Below the pieces are notes generated by a model. The model worked only from the letters and a program-made list of their open reading frames with translations, ran no database searches and was not told the DNA's origin. A program made the position numbers and the translations under genes. Below, piece by piece: positions 9,457 through 19,300 of a stretch of DNA of 64,000 nucleotides (positions are counted from its first letter, which is position 1; the number at the start of each line of letters is the position of its first letter). The stretch is from contig JAIPBT010000011.1 of NCBI GenBank assembly GCA_021738565.1, forward strand, positions 45,195 to 109,194, written 5' to 3'. This DNA is from Bacteroidales bacterium. GTDB taxonomy: Bacteria; Bacteroidota; Bacteroidia; Bacteroidales; GCA-2748055.

Positions 9457-9593
9457 TGCTTGCAAGAAAACGCCAATAGCAGCGTTATGCTCGACTTCAA
9501 AACAGTCATCCCGATAATATATCGGGACTCCTGTTTTTCAGTCATCGATCCCGATGTCTATCGGGATGCTCTTGTCGCTTTCTTATCAAGCAC
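9456..9593. repeat. Palindromic intergenic element, copy 1
   Basis: The ends GTGCTTG (9456-9462) and CAAGCAC (9587-9593) are inverted copies. The centre is a 25-nt palindromic core (9506-9530, containing CCCGATAATATATCGGG) that recurs identically at 42361-42385. The flanking arms (CAAAACAG / CTGTTTTTC) pair with each other but differ from those of the second copy. A second small palindrome (ATCCCGATGTCTATCGGGAT) lies in the right half. It starts on the last base of ribD. No gene was seen in 9457-9745. Confidence 0.75.
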
Positions 9594-9628
9594 AGCTATA
9601 TTATTATGAGTTTTCTTTCTGACACTAA
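9587..9628 (+). repeat. Short dispersed repeat, copy 1
   Basis: The last 24 nt (9605-9628) are identical to 37215-37238, and the preceding CAAGCAC and GCTA are shared too. Both copies lie upstream of a plus-strand gene (here the caspase gene at 9746). The copy overlaps the right end of the palindromic element. Confidence 0.7.
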
Positions 9629-9745
9629 CTAAACATCAAAAGATTATTGGAATATTAGGGGATAAAATATTAAATTTGTGTAAAATTTACTAAATTACGT
9701 AACTTATCACAGGTGTGTCCGTAAAAAAAAATAAATAGAAGAGTC

Positions 9746-12091
9746 ATGAAAAAGATATTGACATTTTTTCTCGTAAGTATGTTTTCCTTCGGCCTCATAT
9801 TTGGCCAGTCAGCCAGGAGGTATTTCAAGACCGGTGAGGATTTTTATGAAGTGAAAAAGTACAAGGATGCCATCGAGCAATTTTCAAAGGCCGTTGAACT
9901 CGATCCCGATTATGATGATGCATACCTTCTGAGGGCTGCATCTTACGAATATCTTGATCAGTATGAAAAGGCTGCGCAGGATTATGAGAGGGCGCTTGTT
10001 TTTAATGAAAAAGATGAAGAGATACACTACATGGCCGGCAATGCCTATTACATGAGCGGTCAGTATGGTGCAGCATTGTCGAAGCTGAATGATGCACTTG
10101 TCAGGAAATCAAAATACCCTGAGGCTTTGCAGGTCAGGATCAAAGTTTTTCTTGCACTCAAAAGGTATGATGCTGCTCTTGCTGATTGCAAGGCGGCACT
10201 GAATATGAAACAGGATGAAGTGAATTACTATAACCTGGGGCTTGTCTATGAAAAGCTCGAATTGTATACCGAAGCAGAGGATGCTTACAAGAAGTCAATA
10301 GCCATCAACAGGAATGTTTTGGTATCCCAGCTTGCCCTGGCAAAACTGGCTTACAAGCTTGAGAAATATGACCTTTCAATGGCTGCAGTCAACCAGGCTC
10401 TAAGAATCAGTGCCCAGCATAAGGAGGGTTTGAAACTAAGGAGTCAGATCTATGCTGCACAGATGAATCTCTCCAAGGCCATCGATGATATTTCCCTTGC
10501 TTTGAAGATGTACCCGGGTGATCCCGAACTACACATTTTACGAGGTGATTTCTATCAGCAGCTCAGCAGGCACTCTGATGCCATCGTTGATTACACCTAT
10601 GCCTTAGAAGCTGATACTGCAGCGCCATCCGACCTGTTCTTTAAAAGGGCCAGATCCTATGAATTTGTCAGGAATTATGAAGCAGCAATGGCGGACTATG
10701 ACAGGTTGCTTGAGCGCTCAAAATATGACGGAGATGCACAGCGGCTTCTGGCAGAGGCCAAGGAACGCATGTTCGAGATCAACAGGGAGGAGGACGCACC
10801 GGTGGTAAAACTACTTGATCCGGTTTCAAATGAAGACAACAGCATCAATGTTCCCAAGGGAACCGATGTCATCCCCCTGATAGGTTTTATTGAGGATGAA
10901 AGCGAGATCACGGCGCTGAAGGTGAATGATTTTACCGTTCAGCCAACTGAAGATAAAGAAGGGTATAAGTTCCTTGCGAGTGTTAACCTGAGAAATACGG
11001 ATGAGATTCTTGTGGAGGCCACTGACGTATATAACAACAAGCAGGAGGCGGTGTTCAAGGTGCTCAGGACCGAAACCGAAAGTCCGGAAGTCAGGATCAT
11101 GACACCCTATGCTTCTGATAACAATTTGATCTATCTTGATTCAAACGAGCCGGTGATCTATGTTGAAGGGAAGATCAACGATGACAGCCAGATCAAGTCC
11201 ATTTACATCGATGATGTAATGGCCAGCTATTCTCCGAATTCATTGAACCCGGTGTTCTCTGCCAGGGTCAGGGTGGAGAACAGGAACAGGTTCACGGTCA
11301 AGGCCGAAGATGTTTACGGCAATATTGCCGATGTCGAATTTACCATCGAACGCGAAGTGATGGACATCACGAACAATCCCATGGGAAGGACCTGGGCAAT
11401 CTTTATTGAAAATTCAAACTACGAGGCATTTCCCAGTCTTGAAGGTCCCACAAGAGACATAATGATGATGAAATCGGTTCTTGCAAAATACCAGATTCAT
11501 AATTACATCCATAAGAAGGATATGTCGAATTCTGATATGAGCCGGTTTTTCCAGATAGAATTAAGGGATCTGCTACGGAGTAACAGGGTTTCTTCGATAC
11601 TTATCTGGTATGCAGGTCATGGTAAATTCCAGAACGAGACAGGGTACTGGATCCCGGTTGACGCTGTCAGGGACGATGAATTCACCTATTTCAGCATCAA
11701 CAACCTGAAAGCCTACATGCAGTCATATCCGGAAAATGTTACCCACACACTTGTAGTAACCGATGCGTGTGAGTCGGGACCGAGTTTTTACCAGGCCATG
11801 CGGTCAGCAAACGATGCTCCGAGCTGCGATAATTGGGAAGCAACCAGGTTCAAGTCCTCCCAGGTACTTTCATCTGCCGGATATGAGCTTGCCAGCGATG
11901 ACAGTCAGTTTACAAGGACATTCGCGAATACATTGGATAACAATCCCGATGCATGTATTCCCATTGAAAGTGTGGTTCAAAAAGTTACTGATGCAGTGAC
12001 AAGCAACAACCAGCAAAAACCGCAGTTTGGTAAGATTGCAGGACTGGAAGATGAGAACGGAACCTTCTTCTTCATACCAAAAGAATATTAA
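9746..12091 (+). CDS. Secreted TPR / Ig-like / caspase-family (C14) protein
   Basis: The 781-residue protein has a signal peptide (about 1-21, ILTFFLVSMFSFGLIFGQ). About eight TPR repeats follow (residues 25-345; e.g. YKDAIEQFSKAVELDPDYDDAY), then two Ig-like beta modules (about 350-545; VKLLDPVSNED..., VRIMTPYASDN...) and a C-terminal caspase/metacaspase domain (about 550-781). The catalytic dyad is visible: His625 in WYAGHGK and Cys675 in TDACESG. C14 peptidases cut after basic or acidic residues; substrates are unknown. It is followed after 2 bp by a SpoIIE-phosphatase sensor gene, and a terminator hairpin lies in the first codons of that gene. The signal peptide places the protease outside the cytoplasm. 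Confidence 0.88.
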   Translation: MKKILTFFLVSMFSFGLIFGQSARRYFKTGEDFYEVKKYKDAIEQFSKAVELDPDYDDAYLLRAASYEYLDQYEKAAQDYERALVFNEKDEEIHYMAGNAYYMSGQYGAALSKLNDALVRKSKYPEALQVRIKVFLALKRYDAALADCKAALNMKQDEVNYYNLGLVYEKLELYTEAEDAYKKSIAINRNVLVSQLALAKLAYKLEKYDLSMAAVNQALRISAQHKEGLKLRSQIYAAQMNLSKAIDDISLALKMYPGDPELHILRGDFYQQLSRHSDAIVDYTYALEADTAAPSDLFFKRARSYEFVRNYEAAMADYDRLLERSKYDGDAQRLLAEAKERMFEINREEDAPVVKLLDPVSNEDNSINVPKGTDVIPLIGFIEDESEITALKVNDFTVQPTEDKEGYKFLASVNLRNTDEILVEATDVYNNKQEAVFKVLRTETESPEVRIMTPYASDNNLIYLDSNEPVIYVEGKINDDSQIKSIYIDDVMASYSPNSLNPVFSARVRVENRNRFTVKAEDVYGNIADVEFTIEREVMDITNNPMGRTWAIFIENSNYEAFPSLEGPTRDIMMMKSVLAKYQIHNYIHKKDMSNSDMSRFFQIELRDLLRSNRVSSILIWYAGHGKFQNETGYWIPVDAVRDDEFTYFSINNLKAYMQSYPENVTHTLVVTDACESGPSFYQAMRSANDAPSCDNWEATRFKSSQVLSSAGYELASDDSQFTRTFANTLDNNPDACIPIESVVQKVTDAVTSNNQQKPQFGKIAGLEDENGTFFFIPKEY

Positions 12092-12093
12092 AT

Positions 12094-15000
12094 ATGACCA
12101 ATAAGCGTTTTGAAAAAATTATTCGTCTTTGCGGACGAATAATTTTTTTTTATCTACTGACCCTTCAGGTACCGGTTAAAGCTCAGCAGTATTATTTTGA
12201 TAATTATAGTATTGCAGAGGGACTTGCACAATCAAAAGTTTATTCCATTATTCAGGATAGCGAAGACAATTTCTGGCTGGGGACGCAGGCCGGAGTTTCC
12301 TGGTTTGACGGGGTTGAATTTCAAAACCTTACTGCAGAAGACGGTTTGGCTCAGGGAGGTGTCAGGGCAATCATTGAAGACAGTCACGGAGCCATATGGA
12401 TGGGACACGAAGGGGGAAGGGTCACGCGGTACAGGAACAATGGTTTTGAAATATTCAAGGCAATAGAAGATGACATTAATAATGTAGTGACTTCCATTGT
12501 TGAGGATACAGAAGGAAACCTCTGGATCACATCAGAGGGATCAGGTGCGGCAATGATAAAAAATCCCGAGGCACAAATCGATTCCCTTCATTATGAAATG
12601 TTTTTGGGCAGAAGGTTGTCGGACAGGATCTTTGGAAATCTTCTTACAGAGGACGGAACGCTTTACTTAATAACGGATGTTGGTGTAAAATTCTTTAACA
12701 GCGACAGCATGAGGTTTGAGAATTTTTCCGTCAACAACATGCCCCGGTATTTTGCCACCACAACAATTTTCAAGGACTCTGAGAATAATTTCTGGTTCGG
12801 TACCTACAAAGGCGGATTGTACAAGTATGATCCCCTTGTTGATGATACAAAAATGTATGACCTGATTCAACTTGGCATGACGACCAACTGGGTAAGTGCA
12901 TTGTTTGAAGACCGTTACGGAAACATCTGGATAGGTACCTATGGCGGGGGAGTTGGAAGGCTGGACACCGAAGACAATCTGACCGTTTTTGATAACAGGA
13001 ACGGGATGCCGGGAAGCAAGATATGGAACATCATGGAAGACCGGGAGGGAAACATAGTTATTGGTACCAGTGAACACGGAATGTGCGCTTTCAAAGGGGA
13101 TTATTTTATTTCATGGTTTGAGAATGACGGGCTGGTAAATTCCCAGGTCTGGGCCATTGCTCAGGATGATGACCGGAATTACTGGATGGGCACCAACGCA
13201 GGTATTTCCATCATGGAGGATCCAATGGAGCCGGGTTCTGTAAAAACCCTCAACAGATACCAGGACAAACAGGTTCGCTTCATTGAGAAAGATCACAACG
13301 GCAATATCTGGATTGCAATTGAGGGAGAAGGGCTTTTCACCTACCTGAAAAACGGTCGGTATTACTTTGAGCCCAGGATCAATACATACATTTCCCTGAA
13401 TACCGTTACCGCGCTCTGTGTTGACGGTCTCAATAATCTCTGGGTGGGAACATTAGATGGTCTGTTATATTACGAAATTGACAACCGTCAGATGAATTTC
13501 ATCACTCAGATAACCGGTCTCAGCGGAAACAGTATTTCAGCTCTGTTTCCCGACAGTAAGAACAGGATATGGGTTGGCATCCAGGGAAAGGGGATCAACT
13601 TTATCGAAGGAACCGAATTTAACACTCCCGATTTGGGAATTGCTTTCACGCCGACCTGTTTTACAGAAGACGACAACGGGATCATCTGGATCGGAACTGA
13701 AGGCCGGGGGGTCATTGCATATGACCCGGAAAAAGATACGATAATTGATCAACTTACGGTGGATGATGGTTTGCTGGCCAACCTGATCAACCTGCTGAAC
13801 TATGACAATAACAACAACATATACATTGGAACTAACAAGGGTCTGAACAAATATGACCGGGCAGCGGATAAGATCTTCGGATTCACAAAGAAAAGTGGTT
13901 TTGTAGGTATTGAAACCAAGAAAAATGCCACCTATCTTGACCATGAGGGCAACATCTGGTTTGGAACCGGTAACGGTGTGACAAGGTACAATCCATCATT
14001 AAAGCCACGGGATGTTATGGAACCTCTGACGCATATCACAGGGCTGAAGGTTAATTATGAAACCTACCCCATGGAAGAGGGCATGAAATTATCTTACCGC
14101 CAGAATTCACTGATCTTTGATTACCGGTGCATTACCCTGAACCCGGAAGCAGTAAAATACCAGATCATGCTTGAGGGGATTGACAGTGATTGGCGGCCAT
14201 CGAGTGATCAGACACAGGTCAACTATCCGGCATTGCCCCCCAGGAAATATACTTTCTATGTAAAGGCCAAAAACTCCGATGGTGTATGGAATGATCCGCC
14301 TGTTTCCCTGAGTTTTCAGATCAAGCCGCCATTCTACAAAACATGGTACTTTATTCTTTCATGTATAGTTGCGTTGGGATTTATCATTTTCACTTATATC
14401 AAGGTAAGAGAGAGGGCCCTTGTACGGGAAAACAGGATACTGGAGGATAAAGTGCGTTTAAGGACGCAGGAGGTGGTGGCCCAGAAGGAAGAACTTGCGC
14501 AAAAGAACAAGGACATAACCGACAGTATCAAGTATGCGAAAAGAATTCAGTTTGCTATACTGCCGCCAATTTCACCTTTTCCGGATACATTCATACTGTT
14601 CAAACCAAAAGACATCGTCAGTGGTGACTTTTACTGGTTTACTGATGTGGAAGGAAAGGAATTTATTGCGGCAGTTGACTGTACGGGGCATGGTGTCCCG
14701 GGAGCTCTTATGTCGATCATTGGACACAATTCCCTGAATAAAATTGTCAACCAGTACGGTATTATGGAACCCGGTAAGATCCTTACGGAGCTAAACAGGG
14801 AAGTTGTCGAAACCCTTCACCATACTTCAGAGGACGGAGAGGTAAATGACGGCATGGACCTGTCGCTTATTTCATTTAACAGGGAGGAGCAGGCGTTGGA
14901 ATATGCCGGTGCGTATAATTCAATTTACCTTGTCAGGGACGGTGAGTTGATCGAATACAAAGCCGACAGGCAGCCTATCGGCCGTTCGGCGGGTAAGAAC

Positions 15001-15252
15001 AAGGTTTTCAACACTCAAAAGATCGGTATCCGAAAAGAAGATATGGTCTATATGTTCTCAGACGGATATGCCGACCAGTTTGGCGGGGAGAAATTGAAAA
15101 AATTCAAATCAAAGAACATGAAGGAACTCATGGTCAGCATCTCAAATGAAAAAGTCGACAGCCAGAGGAAGATCCTTGATAATTCCATTGAAAAATGGCG
15201 CGGAGATGTGGAACAAATAGATGATATCCTTGTTATTGGCCGGAAGTTCTGA
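12094..15252 (+). CDS. Two-component-type beta-propeller sensor with cytoplasmic SpoIIE (PP2C) phosphatase
   Basis: The 1052-residue protein has a signal sequence (to about residue 30, VPVKAQQYYF), about twelve propeller blades of the form DxxGNxWIGT (residues 35-640), a Y_Y_Y domain (about 650-745), one membrane helix (750-772, WYFILSCIVALGFIIFTYI), a short coiled coil (ILEDKVRLRTQEVVAQKEEL) and a SpoIIE-type Ser/Thr phosphatase (about 805-1052) with SGDFYWF, DCTGHGVPGALMS and MFSDGYADQFGG supplying the metal-binding aspartates. The periplasmic propeller probably senses a ligand and controls the cytoplasmic phosphatase. This output is less common than the histidine kinases usually joined to such propellers. 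The last 20 bp overlap the opposite-strand LOG gene. Confidence 0.9.
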   Translation: MTNKRFEKIIRLCGRIIFFYLLTLQVPVKAQQYYFDNYSIAEGLAQSKVYSIIQDSEDNFWLGTQAGVSWFDGVEFQNLTAEDGLAQGGVRAIIEDSHGAIWMGHEGGRVTRYRNNGFEIFKAIEDDINNVVTSIVEDTEGNLWITSEGSGAAMIKNPEAQIDSLHYEMFLGRRLSDRIFGNLLTEDGTLYLITDVGVKFFNSDSMRFENFSVNNMPRYFATTTIFKDSENNFWFGTYKGGLYKYDPLVDDTKMYDLIQLGMTTNWVSALFEDRYGNIWIGTYGGGVGRLDTEDNLTVFDNRNGMPGSKIWNIMEDREGNIVIGTSEHGMCAFKGDYFISWFENDGLVNSQVWAIAQDDDRNYWMGTNAGISIMEDPMEPGSVKTLNRYQDKQVRFIEKDHNGNIWIAIEGEGLFTYLKNGRYYFEPRINTYISLNTVTALCVDGLNNLWVGTLDGLLYYEIDNRQMNFITQITGLSGNSISALFPDSKNRIWVGIQGKGINFIEGTEFNTPDLGIAFTPTCFTEDDNGIIWIGTEGRGVIAYDPEKDTIIDQLTVDDGLLANLINLLNYDNNNNIYIGTNKGLNKYDRAADKIFGFTKKSGFVGIETKKNATYLDHEGNIWFGTGNGVTRYNPSLKPRDVMEPLTHITGLKVNYETYPMEEGMKLSYRQNSLIFDYRCITLNPEAVKYQIMLEGIDSDWRPSSDQTQVNYPALPPRKYTFYVKAKNSDGVWNDPPVSLSFQIKPPFYKTWYFILSCIVALGFIIFTYIKVRERALVRENRILEDKVRLRTQEVVAQKEELAQKNKDITDSIKYAKRIQFAILPPISPFPDTFILFKPKDIVSGDFYWFTDVEGKEFIAAVDCTGHGVPGALMSIIGHNSLNKIVNQYGIMEPGKILTELNREVVETLHHTSEDGEVNDGMDLSLISFNREEQALEYAGAYNSIYLVRDGELIEYKADRQPIGRSAGKNKVFNTQKIGIRKEDMVYMFSDGYADQFGGEKLKKFKSKNMKELMVSISNEKVDSQRKILDNSIEKWRGDVEQIDDILVIGRKF
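12113..12151 (+). terminator. Perfect intrinsic terminator hairpin inside the start of the SpoIIE gene
   Basis: AAAAAATTATTCGTC (12113-12127), a six-base loop and its exact complement (12134-12148) form a 15-bp stem, followed by an unbroken T run to 12151. It lies 21 bp after the caspase stop codon but within codons 7-20 of the next gene, encoding KIIRLCGRIIFF of the signal peptide. It would end most caspase transcripts and make expression of the second gene depend on read-through or anti-termination. Confidence 0.8.
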
Positions 15253-15850
15253 CCCTTCCGATGTTTGCTTCAACCGCAGCAAACCTGATTGCATCAGGGT
15301 CCCAGTCGGGTTCATTGATGATCAGGTCCATAATCTCAGACGGATGATCCGCAACCTGCCAGATCTTTGCATGCAGCGGACGCATAAAATTCTGATCGAT
15401 CATGAGCTGAAAGTGCGAAATAAGCGGATCATAAAATCCGTTTGTGTTCAATATAATAATTGGCTTCAGGAATTGTCCAAGTTGTTTCAGCGTGATTGCT
15501 TCAAGGAGTTCTTCAAGTGTTCCCACACCCCCTGGCATTGCAATGATCGCATCCACTTCTTTCATCATCAATCTTTTTCGCTCATGCATGGTTTGGACTA
15601 TTTCCAGATTCTTCAAACGGGGGTGCGCCCATCCCATGTTTTTCATAAATTCCGGTATAATTCCTTTTAGCCGGCCATTGTTTTTCAGTATTTCATCCGC
15701 CATGGCTCCCATGATACCTACACTTCCGGCACCGTAGATCATAGTAATTTTATTTTCAAGGAGTATACCGGCCATTTTCCTTCCGTCATCAAGGTAAATA
15801 TCATCGATACCAGGACTGGAAGCGGCAAAAACGCAAATTTTTGAGATCAT
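15233..15850 (-). CDS. LOG family protein (TIGR00730 type)
   Basis: The 205-residue protein carries the family hallmark PGGVGTLEE (near residue 105) and the preceding YGAGSVGIMGAMADE nucleotide-binding loop. LOG proteins are phosphoribohydrolases that release a base from nucleoside 5'-monophosphates; plant members activate cytokinins, and bacterial ones probably act on AMP-like nucleotides. The N-terminus ISKICVFAASSPGID is the usual first strand. The gene is convergent with, and overlaps by 20 bp, the SpoIIE gene. It follows trxA on the same strand but is separated from it by an intrinsic terminator, so it is probably transcribed separately or at a lower level. Confidence 0.9.
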   Translation of the reverse strand: MISKICVFAASSPGIDDIYLDDGRKMAGILLENKITMIYGAGSVGIMGAMADEILKNNGRLKGIIPEFMKNMGWAHPRLKNLEIVQTMHERKRLMMKEVDAIIAMPGGVGTLEELLEAITLKQLGQFLKPIIILNTNGFYDPLISHFQLMIDQNFMRPLHAKIWQVADHPSEIMDLIINEPDWDPDAIRFAAVEANIGRVRTSGQ

Positions 15851-15855
15851 AGTTC

Positions 15856-15900
15856 AAATAAAAAATCCGCAGGTAATTGCAAATGTTCAATCACCTGCGG
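15856..15900 (-). terminator. Intrinsic terminator of trxA
   Basis: Read on the minus strand, CCGCAGGTGATTG, an eight-base loop and CAATTACCTGCGG form a 13-bp stem with one G-U pair, followed by ATTTTTTATTT. It lies 29 bp beyond the trxA stop codon and just before the start of the LOG gene. Confidence 0.85.
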
Positions 15901-15928
15901 TATATTTCCAGTAGTCTGTTGTAAAGTG

Positions 15929-16246
15929 CTATAAAAGCTTTTCAAGTTTATTTACCAGGGCGCTTTTAGGAACGGCACCCACCTGCTTGTCTGCAATTTC
16001 CCCATCTTTAAAAAACAGGACGGTAGGAATGTTCCTGATCCCAAATTTTTGGGTAATACCGGGATTGCTATCCACATCCAGTTTTGTAACAATAGCTTTT
16101 CCCTCATAGTCATTGCCAATTTCTTCAACAATGGGCCCGACCATTCTGCACGGACCGCACCATTCTGCCCAAAAATCAACAATAACCGGCTTATCTGATT
16201 GAAGAACAACTTCTTCAAAATTTTTATCAGTAACTTCTAATGCCAT
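15929..16246 (-). CDS. trxA: Thioredoxin
   Basis: A 105-residue classical thioredoxin, a general disulfide reductase of the cytoplasm. The active site is AEWCGPCRM (Cys pair near residues 30-33), with the cis-proline segment IRNIPTVLFFKDG and the C-terminal helix ALVNKLEKLL. I chose the ATG at 16246 (MALEVTDKNFEE) because it gives the family's usual length; an upstream in-frame ATG at 16285 would add 13 residues (MRYIYNNKTKNII) that overlap the predicted promoter. It lies downstream of dnaE on the same strand and ends in a clear terminator. Confidence 0.95.
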   Translation of the reverse strand: MALEVTDKNFEEVVLQSDKPVIVDFWAEWCGPCRMVGPIVEEIGNDYEGKAIVTKLDVDSNPGITQKFGIRNIPTVLFFKDGEIADKQVGAVPKSALVNKLEKLL

Positions 16247-16282
16247 AATGATATTTTTAGTTTTATTATTGTAAATGTAACG

Positions 16283-16313
16283 CAAAAATATAGTAAAAAG
16301 TTTTTCATACCAA
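16283..16313 (-). promoter_or_regulatory. Predicted promoter of trxA
   Basis: On the minus strand, TTG (16313-16311), a 20-nt spacer and TATTTTTG (16290-16283) match the Bacteroidota promoter form. The upstream element lies inside the last codons of dnaE. It supports the short trxA start at 16246. Confidence 0.5.
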
Positions 16314-19300
16314 CTTGAAATCTATATCTGTTCTTTCATTCAGAAAATTTAAAAGGTTATCAGACAATTCAATTTGCCTGTTCCTGCTGAACAGATCAAC
16401 ATTGATGTTATTTTCATGATCAAACACATTTACTTTAAGTATCTTTCCTTTAGATGCAACCGAATATTTTTCAAGTTCATGGATAAACTGCTGGTTGATC
16501 GATTGGAGAGGGACATCCAGTTTCACTGCCTTGACCACTTTATCCTTCACTTCCGAGAGGTGCGAAATGTGCTTGATTTTCAATGAATACACTATTTTAC
16601 CCGGTTCGTCCCTGGGCCTCCATTCATTCACGGACGCCCTGATCAGTAAAGCAATTTCAGGACTGAAAAAAGATTTGAATTTGGCATAGTCGTCTGTCCT
16701 GAGCCGAATGGTGTATGTGTCGTTAAAATCCTCAATAACAGCGATCAGGTATGGTTTGTTCCTCCACTGATCCACAGTATCTTTCACTGTTTTCACAATT
16801 CCGCAAAAGGTAAATTCCCTGCCGGCCAGGACTTTAAGATCACTCATTTCATACAGGCTGGTTGTGCAAAATGAATTGATTTCTGTTTTGAACCTGTCAA
16901 GCGGATGTGCGGTCAGGTACATTCCTATGAGTTCTTTTTCCTTGTTGATCTTATCCAGCAGATGCCATTCATCAAGATCCGGGGGGTCCGGCTTTGAAAT
17001 GTTACCCTGGTCCATTTCCCCAAAGAGATTTTGTTGTGGGGTGTTCTTCTCAAATTGATGTTTGTTCCCGTATTTAATGAGTTTTTCAATAAACGTCGGT
17101 TCATCTTCCTCCGTTTCGATAAATTGCCGTCTGCTGATCTCCCCGATGGTATCGAAAGCTCCTGATATGGCCAATCCTTCCAGGGTTTTTCGATTTACGG
17201 AAGAGAGGTTATTCCTTTCCACGAAGTCATATATATCGAGATATGGTCCGTTCTTTTGACGCTCTTCAATGATTGATTCCACCGCTGATTCCCCGACACC
17301 TTTAATGGCTCCCAATCCGAACCTGATGTTTCCATCATCATTTACCGTGAATTTAAGGTTACTTTCGTTGATACAGGGTCCAAGTACAGAGACATTCATC
17401 CTCCGGCACTCATCCATGAAAATACCGATCTTTTTAATGTCCGCAATGTTCCTGCTGAGCACTGCGGCCATAAACTCGGCCGGATAGTTAGCTTTGAGAT
17501 ATGCAGTCTGGTATGAAACATATGCATAACATGTAGAATGGGATTTGTTGAATGCATATTGGGCAAATGCTTCCCAGTCCTTCCAGATCTTTTCAATAAT
17601 GTTCTTGCTGTAGCCGTTTTTCTGACACCCTTCTGTAAATTTCACCCTGAGTTCATCCATCATCTTACGGATCTTTTTGCCCATGGCTTTTCGAAGGGAA
17701 TCAGCCTGTCCGCCCGAAAACCCTGCAAGTTTTCTTGAGAGGAGCATGACCTGTTCCTGGTAAACCGTAATTCCGTAAGTGTCCTTTAGTGCCTCTTCCA
17801 TTTCCGGAAGGTCGAACTCAATCTTTTCTTTGCCGTGTTTCCGGTTGATGAATTTTGGGATGTATTCCATCGGTCCGGGCCTGTAGAGCGCATTCATAGC
17901 GATCAGGTCCTCGAACCTGTTAGGCTTCAGGTTCCTCAGGTGTTTTTTCATACCGGCAGATTCAAACTGGAAAATTCCGGTTGTTTCCCCCCTTGAATAG
18001 AGATCAAAGGTTGCTTTATCATCCAGGGTGACATTTTCAATATCGATCTCCTTTCCCCTGGATAATTTGATGTTTTCCAGGGTATCTTTAATGATGGACA
18101 GGGTTTTCAAACCGAGGAAATCCATTTTGAGCATTCCTGCATCTTCCACATGTTTCCCATCGTACTGTGTAACCAGCAGTTCCGAATCCTTTGAAGTACA
18201 GACCGGTATGTTGTCGGTGAGATCGTTGCGGCCTATGATGATCCCGCATGCATGAAGACCTGTCTGGCGTACAGAACCTTCCAGTGTCTCCGCGTATTTT
18301 AGCGTATTGACAATGAGCGGATTGGCAGAATTTTTTTCCTTTCGGAGTTCTTCAACTTCTTCAAAAGCTTTTTTCAGGGTAATGCCCGGTCTTTCCGGAA
18401 CCAGTTTGGCGAGCCTGTCGGCTTCAGGCAATGGCAGCCTCTGGATCCTTGCAATGTCCCTGATTGCCATTTTTGCTGCCATGGTTCCAAAAGTGATGAT
18501 ATGAGCCACCACCTCGTAGCCGTATTTTTCGGCAACCCAGTGGAGAACCTGGTCGCGGCCGTCTTCATCGAAATCGATATCTATATCGGGCATGGAGATC
18601 CTGTCGGGATTCAGGAATCGTTCAAAGAGGAGGTCGTATCTTATCGGGTCTATATCAGTGATTTTAAGGCAATATGCAACTGCTGATCCGGCGGCAGACC
18701 CCCTTCCCGGTCCCACTGCAACCCCCATTTTTCTTGCAGTCGAAATGAAATCCTGAACGATCAGGAAGTAGCCCGGGAACCCCATCCTTTTTACCGTATT
18801 CAACTCAAAGTTGAGCCTCTCTTCAATTTCCCCGGTGATCTCGCCATATCTTTGTTTGGCGCCTTCGTAGGTCAGGTGCCTTAAATAGACATCTTCATTT
18901 TCAAATTCCCCGGGTATATTGAAAATGGGCATGATGGGTTTTGAATTCAATTCATATTCCTGGATCTTTTCAGCGATTTCAATTGTGTTTTGCAGGACTT
19001 CCGGGAGGTCGCCGAAAAGCGACCTCATTTCATCCTGGGTTTTGAGCCACTCCTGGTACGTGTACCTGAGCCTGTTTTGATCATCCAGGTCCTTTCCGGT
19101 ACTGAGACATATCAGGTGGTCGTGGGCGCCTGCATCCTCTTCATTGATAAAATGTACATCATTGGTTGCAATGCACTTGATGTTGTGTTTTTTACCAAGC
19201 TGAAGCAATGTTTTATTGACATATACCTGGTCGTCAAATACTTTCCGGTCTATTTCGGCATCCATGGTCTGGTGCCGCATCAGTTCGAGATAGAAATCCT

